From Galaxea fascicularis (Eukaryota; Cnidaria; Anthozoa; Scleractinia; Euphylliidae), in NCBI GenBank assembly GCA_948470475.1, contig OX419335.1, positions 36,390,297-36,454,296 of the forward strand: a stretch of 64,000 bases of DNA, read 5' to 3'. Under the pieces are notes generated by a model. The model did not search any database, was not told the origin of the DNA, and worked only from the letters and a program-made list of their open reading frames with translations. Below are positions 9,845 to 20,556 of this stretch, piece by piece. A program made the position numbers and the translations under genes. Every line of letters starts with the position of its first letter. The first letter of the stretch is position 1.

Positions 9845-12800
9845 TCAGGACACATCACCATAAAAGGAGGCTAAGCAGTCCATTATGTCATCGACAGTGC
9901 ATTGTTCTGTATTTGATGGATGAGACGTTCCATTGGTTATGTGTATAGGCAGTTTATCTTTCCAAGTATCCTTCCTTGTTTGCCTGGCACCTAAAAGAAA
10001 AGAAGCACAAATGCCAACTTGTACTCCTGCCTGAGCAAACCACTGTTTCCTATCAGTCCTATCAGTATGCTGGACTCGGAAACTTCATTGAAGTCTGAGG
10101 AACCTGTAACCACATCATAAATGCGGGATGGCCGAGTCTCTTAACACCAATGAGATGGTCTAAGCACAAAATTAATATTTCCTTTAAAAGGAGCAGGGCC
10201 TGGTAATTAAAAATAAATCTCAACACAAACTGTGTACTAGATACCCTCTGGGGTAAAAACATACACACAATATACCTGTGCATGTTTTGCGCTGAGTAGG
10301 ACTGCCATCAGGTTTAGACAAGTCATGGAGATTGGTGAAAAATCTGAAATAATATACCACCAAATGAATAGCAGATATTGGTCATTTTTGAAATGATATG
10401 CATACAACAAAGTAACTTTATAAGAAACAAGCAGATCTTGTTATGAGATAATATCGGTTTTGTTTGAGGCCGGCGGTAACGTTTGGTGGTTTGACATGAA
10501 AAGTTCGGTAGTAACGTCAGATGGTTCACACAAAATAATAATTTTTATAAATATTGACGACCGCTTGTTTAACCTATTAATCTGGTACTTTAAAATGTTA
10601 CCAAAAACCCTGAATATCAGTTACATTCAAAGAAGAGACTAAAGTACTGAAGTACTAGATTAAATAAAAAAGGTTGATTGGATATTTTAAGGCATTTTGC
10701 AGTTACATGCCTGTCAATCCTGATCTGATTCTCCTCCATTTTCTTGTTGGCCACATCCACTAAGAACTTTATGTACTAGGATTGGAAACATTTCAAAAAG
10801 AACATCACTGATTGCCTGGCGATTTCACTCCATTGACATTTATACAGGATAGCATTTCTATTTTCAATCAGTTGGGTTCCCCAGTGAACATCACCCATAA
10901 CTTATAAAAATATAACTACAAAACAGACCTGATCTGAGACCATAAGCTCTCCATTGTGAACAAGAGGAACTTCCAAGCTTTGTGCACTTCTTACAGCCTA
11001 GAAATATATAAACAAACAATTTTACGAGGGAACATGCAATTACTTGTTTATCACCAAAAGGGCAAAATTAGTAATAGTAATTGGACCAAGCGGAGTACAA
11101 TTCAGGGAGTAATCAAGCAAGTAATTTCAAAATCAGACAAGCACCCAGGGCGAGTCTGATTTGAAATTACGAGCACGATTACTCTCTGAATTATACGACA
11201 CAAGGTCCAATTTCTAATAATTTATTAATTGTATCAATAACAAATTTCGAGATTAAAAAAATTTTGAGAACCTCCTTTGAGTGAATGTAAGTGGTATGTT
11301 CCAAGAGTCTTACAAACAGTCGAAAAAACATTCCGGAGGAAGCCATTAAAGTGCATGTAATTGATGCTCAAATGGCATAGGTGTCCAATTACAGGTATCC
11401 AATTACAAAATGTTGTTATTGGATACCTGTAATTGGACACCCACGTGATGCCCGCCAATTACACGACAAATAGGCACACGCAGAACCAATCAGAATCAAG
11501 AATTTTGTTATAGATATGATTAATTAGGGAATTGTGCATGTGGTTTATTCATTTTCATTGTAAGCCTGCTTAATGCAAATACAAGTTTCAATCAAATCTA
11601 ACCAACCAATCAATTCAATGTGATTTAACCAAAGTCGTGGCCAAAAAGTTACAAATTTCGTTTCAAATGAATCATGTTGGCCATTGTGAAGTTTGTTTGA
11701 ACTGATATACAAAAAAACATAGTATTCGGCCCTTTTGATTACCGGTACTAAAAATGCCCTTGATTAAGAAAAACTGCCCTCTGTCTCAACCAATCAGCGT
11801 TCAGTAATTTTGTCTGTTAGTGATAAATCCTTTAATTCCCAGTATCAACATGTGTATTCTGCTTACAATTCTCACTTATTTCATATGTTACATGTAGGGA
11901 GAATCTGTGTCACCATCAATTTAACTGACCCCTGGTGATTATTTCCTGTATTCTCATGCCCCGTCTGTTTGATGAACCAGTGATATGGTAACGAAAAGTT
12001 ACATGGTGGTCACTATTAGAACACAAAGGGTTAAAATAATGACATATTTCACAAACTTCATCTGTACTCACCACTATCACATTTGCCTTCTTACCAATAA
12101 CAATTCCAGAATTCTTGAAACCAGATATGAGAGCTGTTTTAAGCTATAAAAGTGGAAAATCAGCAAGAGGGTAACTGGTCTGTAATCATTGTTTTGTGGA
12201 ATAGTTTTGTAACATTATGGGAATTTAGTCGAAGGCTTTGTCCACTTATTTTAGACTTTGTAAACAAACATATTTACTCGTTAAATAAAATTTTGTGAGG
12301 CTAAAACTGAGCCATTGATCAAGAGACCAAAATAAATTGTGTGGCTCCAGAAAATCTACACAATAAATGATAATGGATTTGATATAGTAGTGGCTTTTGC
12401 CATCCCCCTCCCGCTTGGAATTCCCACTGACCTTCCATGATGCAGGGGGTGGCCGCATGGGGTATATGGACATTTTCTGGAACTGCACTTTATGAAAGGG
12501 TGATAATTTAAACTGAGCTTGTCTTCAGTTTTCTAAATGATTTTTTCCGAGAATTTTAACCCATTGTTAACTGCATATACACGTTTTGCATTTTCTGTGG
12601 AAATCAAATTCATGAACAGCAAATGTAATCGGAATGTGCAGTAGATAAACAAGCATCACCTCTTAAACAGGATTAAGTTATGTAACATTATCTAATGGAA
12701 GTAATAATACACTTGAAAAAATTACTCGATTGTGATTGGCTGAGAGCAGTGCAGTTCAAGTGTAACACCAGTGCAGAAAGTGTAACACCAGTGCAAAAAA

Positions 12801-13254
12801 GTGTAACACGAGTGCAAATTACAACGAAGATTTCAGAAGTTAAAACGAAGACTCGAAGATTTCCAAAGACCAACTGATGTATTTCGAAGACCACCGAATA
12901 TCGTGCGAAACCCTCCAAAGATTTCCGAAGACCACACGAAGATTTCCGAAGATCGGCAAACACTTCCGAAAATCACCCGAATGCTTCCGACGATTTCCGA
13001 CGATCACCCGAACACTTCTGAAGATTTCCAACGATCACCTGAACACTTCTGAAGATTTCCGAAGATTACCCGAACACTGCCGAATATTTCCGAAGATTAC
13101 CCGAACACTTCCGGTGATCTCCGGATATTTTTGAAGCTTCTCCAAGTTTCGGAAGATCGAGGGCAATGCCTTCTGCGTACCTCAGTAGTCAATGTATGGG
13201 CTGAAGCTTTATAAGTAGTCTATTTTGTCAAGTGTATTATTAATAAGTAATCAC

Positions 13255-13290
<36 letters not shown>

Positions 13291-13359
13291 TTGTAAATTT
13301 TTTCAAAGACCACAAATTGCACTCGCCCTACGGGCTCATGTAATTTTGTTGGTCTTTGA

Positions 13360-13395
<36 letters not shown>

Positions 13396-15954
13396 TCGGA
13401 ATCATGTGATTACCTATACTAATAGCAAACCTAAGCATAAATTGCTCAAATATTATGTAGACCAAAACCACTTGCATATGACATTACAACCACTTATGCA
13501 AATAAGCCCATCTTAACAGAACTTCACTCAACATCCAACATACACTGTAAGTCAATTCAAAGGTTTTACTTGCCATAAGCTGGCCACTTTCAAGATCTTT
13601 GCATTGAACATGCAAAACAAATGGTTCAAACTTGAAAACTGCACTTCCCTGACAATCTCTGAAGGAGCTGATCTACAAGTTACACGGAAATATTTGTTTC
13701 TGATTCAGAATACAAAATGCCAAAGTAAGGAAACAAAAATATCCATGGATCATGTGTACTTAAGGCACCAATCAATACTATCGCCCAAGTATCGGCCAAC
13801 ATATTGACCAATGTATTGACAGACAATCGACCGTGTATCCACTGATACTTCGTTGACACGTCTGCTGATATTTGGTCGACACTTGAGCAGTATGTCACTT
13901 GATACTCGACTGCCACCTCAACCAGCAGTATATCGGTTGACTGTCAGTCATATATCAGTCATAATTTTCTTTTTCATTCTTTGTTTTGATGTAAGCCATT
14001 TTTCATGGCAGTTTTCATTCAATAATAATGTTTTTCAAACTTTTTTGGCATTCCCCATCACTTTTCTAATGGTCTGTCCCTGCAAACTTTGAGAAGTATA
14101 ACCAAATATTCACACTTGTTGGCACCACATGGATACACAACTGTTCAACAACAATGTTTTGAAGTAACAGAGCAAACAGCAAGCACCAATCTGGCAGTTT
14201 CCCATCCACACAATTTTCCGGCAGTTTTCTTCCAAGGACCATTTCGTGGCAAACAGGCAAATTGATAACGTTAAGGTTTGTAGTTTTTTTTCGACTTTCA
14301 TTGCATTCTGTTGCAGTTGTTCCAGTTGCATTAGTGTTTTTTTTATTATATAGATGTTGTGGTTTAAATTTTTGTTTGGTTTAAAGTTTTTCAAACCAGT
14401 TTAAATTTTGTTTTCCTCCATCTCAGATTATGGTGATGGCTCTGAGACAAAGGAAAATGAAAATTAAACTGGTTTAAAAATTTTTAAACCAAAGAAAAAT
14501 TTGAACCACAACATAGACGTGATTGTTTAACTGTGAATTACACCTCTTGTAAAATTCATACGAAACTACATCTGGGACAAAATTAGCACAGCAGGTAACT
14601 GAAACAAGAAAAAAGTGAGCACAGAGAATTCGGTAACAAGAGCGACCGTAGAGAAGCTGCTGAGTGTCGGCAGAGTAGCAGCTGAATGTCAGTGACATAC
14701 AGGTTGACATATCAACCTACACTATTGACTAACACTCAATTATTGATATATCAATTAGGTAACTGTCAGTTAATTGAGTGTTGGTTGATATATCGGCTGA
14801 TACTTAGGCCAACCAATATCGACCAATAGTATTGGTCGACATATTGACCTACATGTCGATTGTGTAACGGTCGATATGGCAACTGATACTCAGGCAATTG
14901 TATCAGCTGATACTCGGTCGAGGCTGCCTTAAGTACACATGATCCACATTCACAACTAAACTTTGAGATATTCGATTATAAATTACAAAATTGGATCGTG
15001 TGGATCAGAGGAATATCACAGGATACTTAGCAGACAAGGCCATGGGCAAAGCTGATAAAGTCAAGCAATGTTATTCCATACTAAGTACCATAATTATGTT
15101 GTTCCATTCGTGAACGAGGCAGGTTCTAGTGTTGTTATTTGAACAATTGCAAAAGAATAGACTTGAAGCCACAATAAAATTTATTTGTGCTGGAATTTAG
15201 AGGCAAAACAAAAAGCGTCCCCCTCCTACTACACACAGAAACCTTCCTTATTAACATATAATTATAATACAACAATATGATAAGATTATTAATTACTGAT
15301 TGATATTAACAGGGAGTTAGTTTCTAAAGACACACGAAAAAATCTTATAGTATACAATGTAAACGCCAGCTTTTTCTACACTTTCTTTAACAGTTTACAA
15401 AGCTACTGTAGGCTGTGGCGTTTTTGTCCATTTATTGGCATGTCGATGAAGAAGGATGGTTTTCTTGATTTGTATGTCTCGGATAATTTAAAAAATTTTT
15501 TCTGTGGCTTTGTAATAATGATTAATATATGACGAGATCACATATTACGAAGACGGGTGTTCTGAAATCTCTCAACAACATTCAACCGGATTCAACCTTC
15601 GGGCACTACTGTCGGCTTACCACTTCTTCTGTTCCAGCTGTACAATGAGTAATATAAAGCCACTCACAATGTTTTTTTCTCTGATCTGCAAGCTAAATTT
15701 AAAAAGTAAACTGTGTGATAACTACAAAAAGGTTTTTCAGGTCATCAGCTAAAAGCTGCTATAAGTAAGTTTAACTGGATAACACTAACCTCGGAGAAAA
15801 CAGATATCCTCCCAGAGCAAGAGCTAGTGGTGAAATAATTTTCTTTAGCGTTGATGTATTGTACTAAGTCTATGATTTGGTCATCTATACTCCCTTTCTT
15901 GCTGAGATCAACTTGGGAGAGACAAGAAACTTTTTGCTTCTCAAAGGTGGCCAT
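9845..15954 (-). CDS. TYW3: tRNA wybutosine-synthesizing protein 3 homolog, complete, eight exons
   Basis: TYW3 is the methyltransferase-like enzyme that methylates N4 of the yW-86 intermediate while wybutosine is built at G37 of tRNA-Phe. Exons in order: 15790-15954, 15621-15680, 13574-13672, 12072-12143, 10929-10997, 10711-10775, 10276-10343 and 9845-9990. They total 744 nt (247 residues; human 259) with every phase matching. Family blocks visible: FEKQKVSCLSQVDLSKKGSI near the start, YFTTSSCSGRI (about 40-50) and WLYITH (about 62-67). Further on are FKFEPFVLHVQC, SGFKNSGIVIGKK, AVRSAQSLEVPL, and the C-terminal DVANKKMEEN...RIDRFF helix. Exons 3 and 6 end at GC donors (GCAAGT and GCATGT) and not GT. 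The last exon (GARQTRKD to FYGDVS) is supported by frame and acceptor only and is the least certain. It starts 121 bp from CDC26 on the other strand. Confidence 0.9.
11066..11223. repeat. Imperfect inverted repeat (foldback) in TYW3 intron 4
   Basis: Left arm 'agtaattggacc...gtaatttcaaaatcagac' pairs with right arm 'gtctgatttgaaattac...ggtccaatttctaataatt' with several mismatches, spanning about 158 bp with a loop near 11136. It is non-coding and looks like an older MITE copy. Confidence 0.65.
11381..11440. repeat. Short perfect palindrome, 22-bp arms
   Basis: GTGTCCAATTACAGGTATCC at 11381 is matched by its reverse complement ending at 11440, with about 16 bp of loop. Non-coding, in TYW3 intron 4. 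Confidence 0.7.
12334..12487. repeat. Diverged copy of the 'TGTGTGGTTCCAGAAAATATCC' terminal-repeat family
   Basis: The left end 'ttgtgtggctccagaaaatc' and right end 'gacattttctggaactgcac' are inverted relatives of the termini of the 882-bp element at 44904-45785. Other relatives lie near 39594-39670 and 57014-57040. This is a short, decayed, non-coding copy within TYW3 intron 4, shortly after the exon at 12072-12143 in forward coordinates. Confidence 0.55.
12825..13160. repeat. Minisatellite, roughly 30-36-bp degenerate units
   Basis: The motif 'gaagatttccgaagatcacccgaacacttcc' and variants repeat head to tail about ten times. Spacing is uneven, so open frames on both strands here are by-products of the repeat. 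Regular spacers are absent, so this is not a CRISPR-like array. It lies in TYW3 intron 3. Confidence 0.8.
13247..13413. repeat. 167-bp foldback element
   Basis: It starts GTAATCACATGA and ends TCATGTGATTAC, with arms running through 'ttggaataaataagcac' and 'aaattttttcaaagacc' and their complements. The loop is around 'cgccctacgggct'. No convincing target duplication. Non-coding, TYW3 intron 3. Confidence 0.8.
13746..14946. mobile_element. 1.2-kb non-autonomous DNA element with 22-bp terminal inverted repeats and repetitive subterminal zones
   Basis: The 22-bp sequence starting TGGATCATGTGTACTTAAGG at 13746 recurs inverted at 14925-14946. Inside each end lies a zone of short motifs built on 'tatcgacc', 'gatactcgg' and 'gttgatatatc' (about 13770-13950 and 14700-14920). 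The central part is non-coding and contains a separate foldback (14354-14514). No transposase frame is present. A dinucleotide CA borders both ends, too short to prove a duplication. It sits inside TYW3 intron 2. Confidence 0.7.
14354..14514. repeat. 161-bp foldback nested in the 1.2-kb element
   Basis: The left arm begins ATGTTGTGGTTTAAATTTTT and the right arm ends with the imperfect complement AAATTTGAACCACAACAT. Inner 'ggtttaaa' and 'aaaccagtttaa' motifs also pair. Probably a separate MITE nested in the larger element. Confidence 0.7.
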
Positions 15955-16075
15955 CTTGACCAGTGCCCATACATAAAGCACCTTCCACTAATCTGTGTTG
16001 CTGCTGCATATCTTATATCGTGGGCTCTAAAAGCAGCTTGCCGCCATTTTGTATGCTACTTCGTCTGTGAAAGTC
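15955..16075. promoter_or_regulatory. 121-bp bidirectional promoter/leader between TYW3 and CDC26
   Basis: The start codons of two conserved genes face away from each other with only 121 bp between them, so transcription both ways must begin in or near this stretch or inside the neighbouring exon. It contains 'aagcagcttgccgccattttg'-type sequence common in 5' leaders. No TATA-like box was picked out. Confidence 0.6.
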
Positions 16076-16318
16076 ATGCTTCGGAGAAAGCCCACTAGGA
16101 TAGAACTGAGAGGAGAAGACGTAGAGGAATACGAAAAGGCCAAAAAACTCTGGACTAAGGATGTAAAAAAGGACGAAGAGACTGTTAAAGGACAAAGTTT
16201 ATTGGATGATTCGCCCCTTCCGCTCAATGATCCAAAGAGGATTTCTAAAATACACGAGAGAATAGGATACAAACCTGACACTGTGCCAAGCGATGGGACA
16301 ACCACATTTCTCTCTTAG
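16076..16318 (+). CDS. CDC26: Anaphase-promoting complex subunit CDC26
   Basis: CDC26 is a small APC/C subunit that threads through the TPR superhelix of CDC16/APC6 and stabilises it within the ubiquitin ligase driving mitotic exit. The 80-residue single-exon frame begins MLRRKPTRIEL, the family's signature N-terminus that inserts into APC6. It continues with a charged middle (EEYEKAKKLWTKDVKKDEE) and the conserved block KISKIHERIGYKPD. Human CDC26 is 85 residues and shares MLRRKPTR and RIGYKP. The start is set at this Met because the upstream in-frame Met would add nine residues foreign to the family. No intron is seen. The last coding bases are duplicated just downstream. Confidence 0.95.
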   Translation: MLRRKPTRIELRGEDVEEYEKAKKLWTKDVKKDEETVKGQSLLDDSPLPLNDPKRISKIHERIGYKPDTVPSDGTTTFLS

Positions 16319-16680
16319 AAGTCTATGAGATGGCTGTGTTCTGGATGGCCTCGTCTCTAACATATGCTAACGTGGAAAAACAGGAATGTGGCCAAGACAC
16401 CACGCGGGAAAAAGTATATTCTAAGTTTTCTGTACATAGCGGTGAATTATGTTGAAAACGAATCCTAACCTAAACGATGGGACAACTACATTTCTCACTT
16501 AGAAGTCTTTGAGATGGCTGTGGTCTGGATCCTTGCCTTCTAACAAATGCTGACTTGGAAAATCAGGAATGTGGCCAAGACACCATGGCGGGAAAAGGCA
16601 TGTTAAGTTTTATGAAACATCTAAAATATGCAGACTGTACAGTACATAGAGGCAAATTATATTGAAAGCGAGTCCTAGCT
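16291..16680 (+). repeat. Tandem duplication of the CDC26 3' end and 3' UTR, 184-bp offset
   Basis: The block starting CGATGGGACAACCACATTTC at 16291 (last CDC26 codons plus UTR) recurs at 16475 as CGATGGGACAACTACATTTC. It is followed by a matching run including 'aggaatgtggccaagacacca' and 'cggg(a)aaaa'. The second copy keeps an open reading for the C-terminal DGTTTFL plus stop but has no upstream coding part. The copies differ at many positions, so the event is not recent. Confidence 0.8.
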
Positions 16681-18607
16681 AATCAGACGTTTAAACAAAG
16701 GACGTTGATAACGGATTAATGCACTCCAGTGGGAAATCAGAGTTAACTGCGACAGGATTTCTGAACTGGAAATGACATAGTATAATCTTTCGACTTTACC
16801 TTCTCATGAATCTCAGTTCAAGGGAACTTAATCCAGCTGTCAATAACTTGTTTGATTTGGCTGTGTTTCATTAATCAGTTCTACTGTATATGCATCATTT
16901 CAGTTTTAAATGTTCTGACGGAGCTTGCACCTTTGTTCCTTTCTTGAATGGCCAAGGACACACAAACAGTGGAATTTTGAGCTTGAACAGATAAGTTTTT
17001 ATTTTGTTCTCACTTCCATTCTGCATCACTGTTGATGGCTCGTGTTCTCTAGAAAGCTCTCTATCCAGAAAACAACTGCCAACTGCTAGCAGTGTAAACT
17101 ACACTGAGTGGTCACTGAACTTGTTGTAGTACTCAGAAGAAACTTGTAATCCTCCAGACACCAGAAGAAATGGACCTGTCACATGTACTGTGTATCACAT
17201 TTTAGTAGCTTTGAGCACGTAGAGAAGGGCCAAGATTGATTGGTAGTCACAGACTGATCTGAATCTCGTTATGATCAATCTAAACTGTCAACTCTTGTTA
17301 CAACCATTAAACCTTTAAACTGCTATAAGTACTGTGATGGTTGGAGATCTTTGGGTTTGCCACCCCCTCCACCCATTCCATTACCCTTTTATGCACTGGG
17401 TTTCAAAAACAATATCGTGTTGCCCTCCACGTTTTATGGGACTAGAGGCAGATCTTGTTTTCTTCAAGATAATGTAATGTTTTCAACAAGCTCTAATATT
17501 TGACCAGTGTACTCAAGGTAATGTTTCAAACCCTGTACCTTGTCAGTGCTGCAAATGGCTTCCTTGCCTTAAGAAATCCACGGCAATTTACTAGAAGATC
17601 ACAGTCCACTTTCACTCCCTGACTTAGCACATTACAGTCCATGTATGTGTTTTTTTTCTACCGGTAATCCACTCCGGCGCATCAAATCAGTGACTTACAT
17701 GAGAAGCACTCGAATCCGGTACATTCTTTTCTTTGCTAAGAAAGTCTAATTTCGGTGCTGAGGCTGAACGTTCTTAGTTTTTTCTGCGATTTGAGCCTGA
17801 AAACATTCCTAAGATGTTCTTAAGTTATTACATGGTACATTATTCCAATAAATCAATGGGACGTGACCAGGAAACCTATAAAAGTGCATTCATCTGGTGT
17901 TTGCTGTGATGCGGTAATCACTGAGTTGCTTGTCACATGCTTTTGCGGCGTGCTATGATGCCGTGCAAAAGATGTGCATCAGCCAACTCTTGGTAAATTT
18001 TTCACAAAAAGCATTGAACACAAGAGGTTCACAACTTGACAAAAACAATTGAGCAAAATAACGACGTTCTTACCAAGTCTCAACCTGGGTATGCTCTTGG
18101 AATGTCCTCAAATTTTGGTTCAGATCTCAGCCTGAACGTTCTTAAAAAAAAAAGTTCTTGTATAAAAAAGAGTATATTGATAATGCTGCTTAGAAATAGG
18201 ATCAGTTTAGTTGGAAAACTGCAAAACCCGAAAACGAAGGCCTCGATCACTCAGTCGCTCACTTAGGATGGTAGACGTTTTTGATGTACGCTGAGTGGCG
18301 GCCATTAAAAGATCGGGTTTTTTTTTTTTGCTCTAGTGACGGTTAACACTTTGCGTGTTTGCGTCACTTAATTAAACGATAACTGGAAGTTTTGCCCCCC
18401 CCCCCCCCCCGCCCCCTACACACTAATTGTGAATGTCACAATTGTTTAATAAATAAAAGTGTTGTTGCTGCAACCGTTGACCTTTTTGATCGCTTTTGCT
18501 TTAAAAATGACCCAGATTAATGATCTAAGTAAGAGACTAGAAAACATCGTTTTCCCGCCGTCGTTAGCTGATGGTGAAGCAAATCTTCACAGTAAAGGTG
18601 ACTTAGA

Positions 18608-18642
<35 letters not shown>

Positions 18643-20368
18643 ATTTGTAGAGCGCTAAAACTATAAACATTCTAAAGCGCTATTAATAATTACAACAATT
18701 GAGAAGGGCCCTGTTTAGTTCGACACGCGCATCAGGTGACGCAAAGCTTATAATTTATATATTCCGACCTTTTTAAACTGTTAATTTAAATTTATTTTAG
18801 TTGATGTCTTGTACAGTTTAAAAGTTTTACATATTTTAGCTTTCAACTATTTTCTTAATTGTGTGTGATTTGTATTTTTTTTTTTCAATCTTATGAGATC
18901 CTTGTTGAGAACCATATTTTGTACGAAAAAGTTATCTCTTATCTCAGTAAAGATTATTATTATTATTCCATACCGTTGACCTCAAGTGACCTCAGTCAGG
19001 CGGCCATAATAATATTAGTTTGAGCGCCGACCTGAAGGCAAATTTCTGTTTTCCCTCCACAGTAAGCAGGGATATTTTAGTGACGTTGGATGGACTAGGT
19101 CAGACTCTGAAATAATCAAATTTGCACTTGACTTGTTTTAGCACTTCAAAACTGTCATTTTGACACTTGCGTGTTACCTCTCTCGTATAACTGAACCTCT
19201 CTGATGTTTGCGTGAATGCTCTAGAACTGAATCTAATTGAACGATTGTCTTGCGATATTTCTAAACAATAGCTGTACGTGAGACAAACATTGTTGATCTT
19301 CCAGAATTAACATAACACAAGCTTTTATTCTCGTTGTTAAAACTCTTTTCTTTGTTTGAATTTTTCACAACTCTTAAAAGATAAACAACTTAGTTTCTTC
19401 AGTGTTACATGTACGAGTAAAATCACAGAATAAACGACAAATATGTAAGCTTTGAAAACAATTTGTTTCGTATGCTTCTACGGGCCGTTGTGAATGTTAT
19501 GAAAGCAACCCCTCAGCACACTGTGCTCATCCAGGCACAAATTTCGTTTAAGATGTAAACAGATCCCCGTAGAATACGCCTTACATAAGAAAAACTGTGA
19601 ACAGTCATGAACGCCTTTGGAAAATGGCCAAATATTGTTTGCGTGAAATCATTTTTTTAATCGCAAAAAGATCACATGCCGACCAGTTGTATGGGTTAAA
19701 CGATATTGCAGTCCCCGTTGGAGTTAGAAACAATGCAAGTCCTTTGTACGCCAACAACGGCTGGAAATCACGTTGGACAAAACTTGAATTTTCTTTTCCT
19801 TGAAAAATACATCATGATGCTGCAAATTCAACTACAGCCGTTAACTAATTGGTGAAGTCAATCTTCCGTTCTCTGTTATCAAAACCTTGTCTGGGCACGA
19901 ATGTGTACGTCACATTCCCGTAAATACCCATGATTGTAATGATTTTGCAGGGGGATTTTTTTGCATCATATCATCCAATTCCACATGAGCTTTTCCACTA
20001 CTGTGTGTTTTTCTCTCTGGGATTGACCAGGTTGACGTTTCTTCTGGTTTTAGCTCGTTTCCCGTGTTGTGACTTAGGCGAATCCTTCCACCCTAGGATA
20101 GTTAATAACGCGATATTTTGAATAGATTCGGGACCGCGTTAACTGATACCTCTTCACATTTTCTGAACATCTAGTTCCAATCCAGTTCAGTGTTCAGCCA
20201 TCCCCTACTGGTAAAACAGGTCTTGTCGGCTCGACGGCATCTCTGTCACAGGTATTTTGAGGCGTAAATAACTAATTAATACGACATTCACTTCAGCCAC
20301 GTACAATCTTCATTCTGCCTCCCATACGTACAAGAAATCGCGAATAAATGAGGGAAGACAAGCTGTAC
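16681..20368. other. Gene-poor intergenic region
   Basis: No gene could be supported. It holds a C homopolymer run with one G (18395-18416) and an (AAT)n microsatellite (18607-18640) followed by 'agcgctaaaactataaac...gcgc', which looks like a dispersed-repeat terminus. It also holds AT-rich unique sequence. A minus-strand open stretch around 19890-20098 could be a downstream exon of the candidate at 20369-20556, but the splice match is weak. Confidence 0.5.
18607..18640. repeat. (AAT)n microsatellite
   Basis: About eleven uninterrupted AAT/ATA units. Confidence 0.9.
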
Positions 20369-20556
20369 CTTCTCTTCAAGGCCCATTCCGTGTCAAAAAC
20401 GCATTCATTTTCCTCTGAAATGCGTAGTGTGCGAGTTCTGTGATCATCCTCCGATGGAAGTTGTTTTTCATCGATAACTCTGTGGTTGAACGAGCGCGGA
20501 TGTCGAGCAACAACGTCGGATTCATCATCCGCGAAACATTCGTCGTATTCATACAT
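20369..20556 (-). CDS. Candidate first coding exon of an unidentified gene
   Basis: The frame runs from an ATG at 20556 through 62 codons of mixed, strongly charged sequence (MYEYDECFADDESDVVARHP... to ...ECVFDTEWALKR). It ends at a donor (AGAAG|GTACAG) at 20368-20367. The composition is unlike the neighbouring AT-rich non-coding DNA, which argues for real coding. I do not recognise the family. Downstream exons on the minus strand were not firmly found. A 60-codon open stretch at about 19890-20080 could follow if a weak acceptor (CTAAG) is used. The acidic, Arg-rich sequence suggests a soluble N-terminal tail. Confidence 0.4.

Noticed and set aside
10062..10283. Minus-strand frame of 73 codons and an extra acceptor near 10119 that could add a TYW3 exon
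   Set aside because: The frame is phase-compatible but has no in-frame donor leading on to the last exon and no family similarity; skipping it gives a clean eight-exon gene.
12825..13160. Regularly repeated ~33-bp motif resembling a CRISPR array
   Set aside because: Units are degenerate and contiguous with no unique spacers, and the DNA is animal nuclear; it is a minisatellite.
13746..14946. piggyBac-type element, because TTAA occurs at both ends (acTTAAgg)
   Set aside because: The inverted repeat continues for about ten bases outside the TTAA on both sides, so TTAA lies inside the terminal repeat and is not the target duplication.
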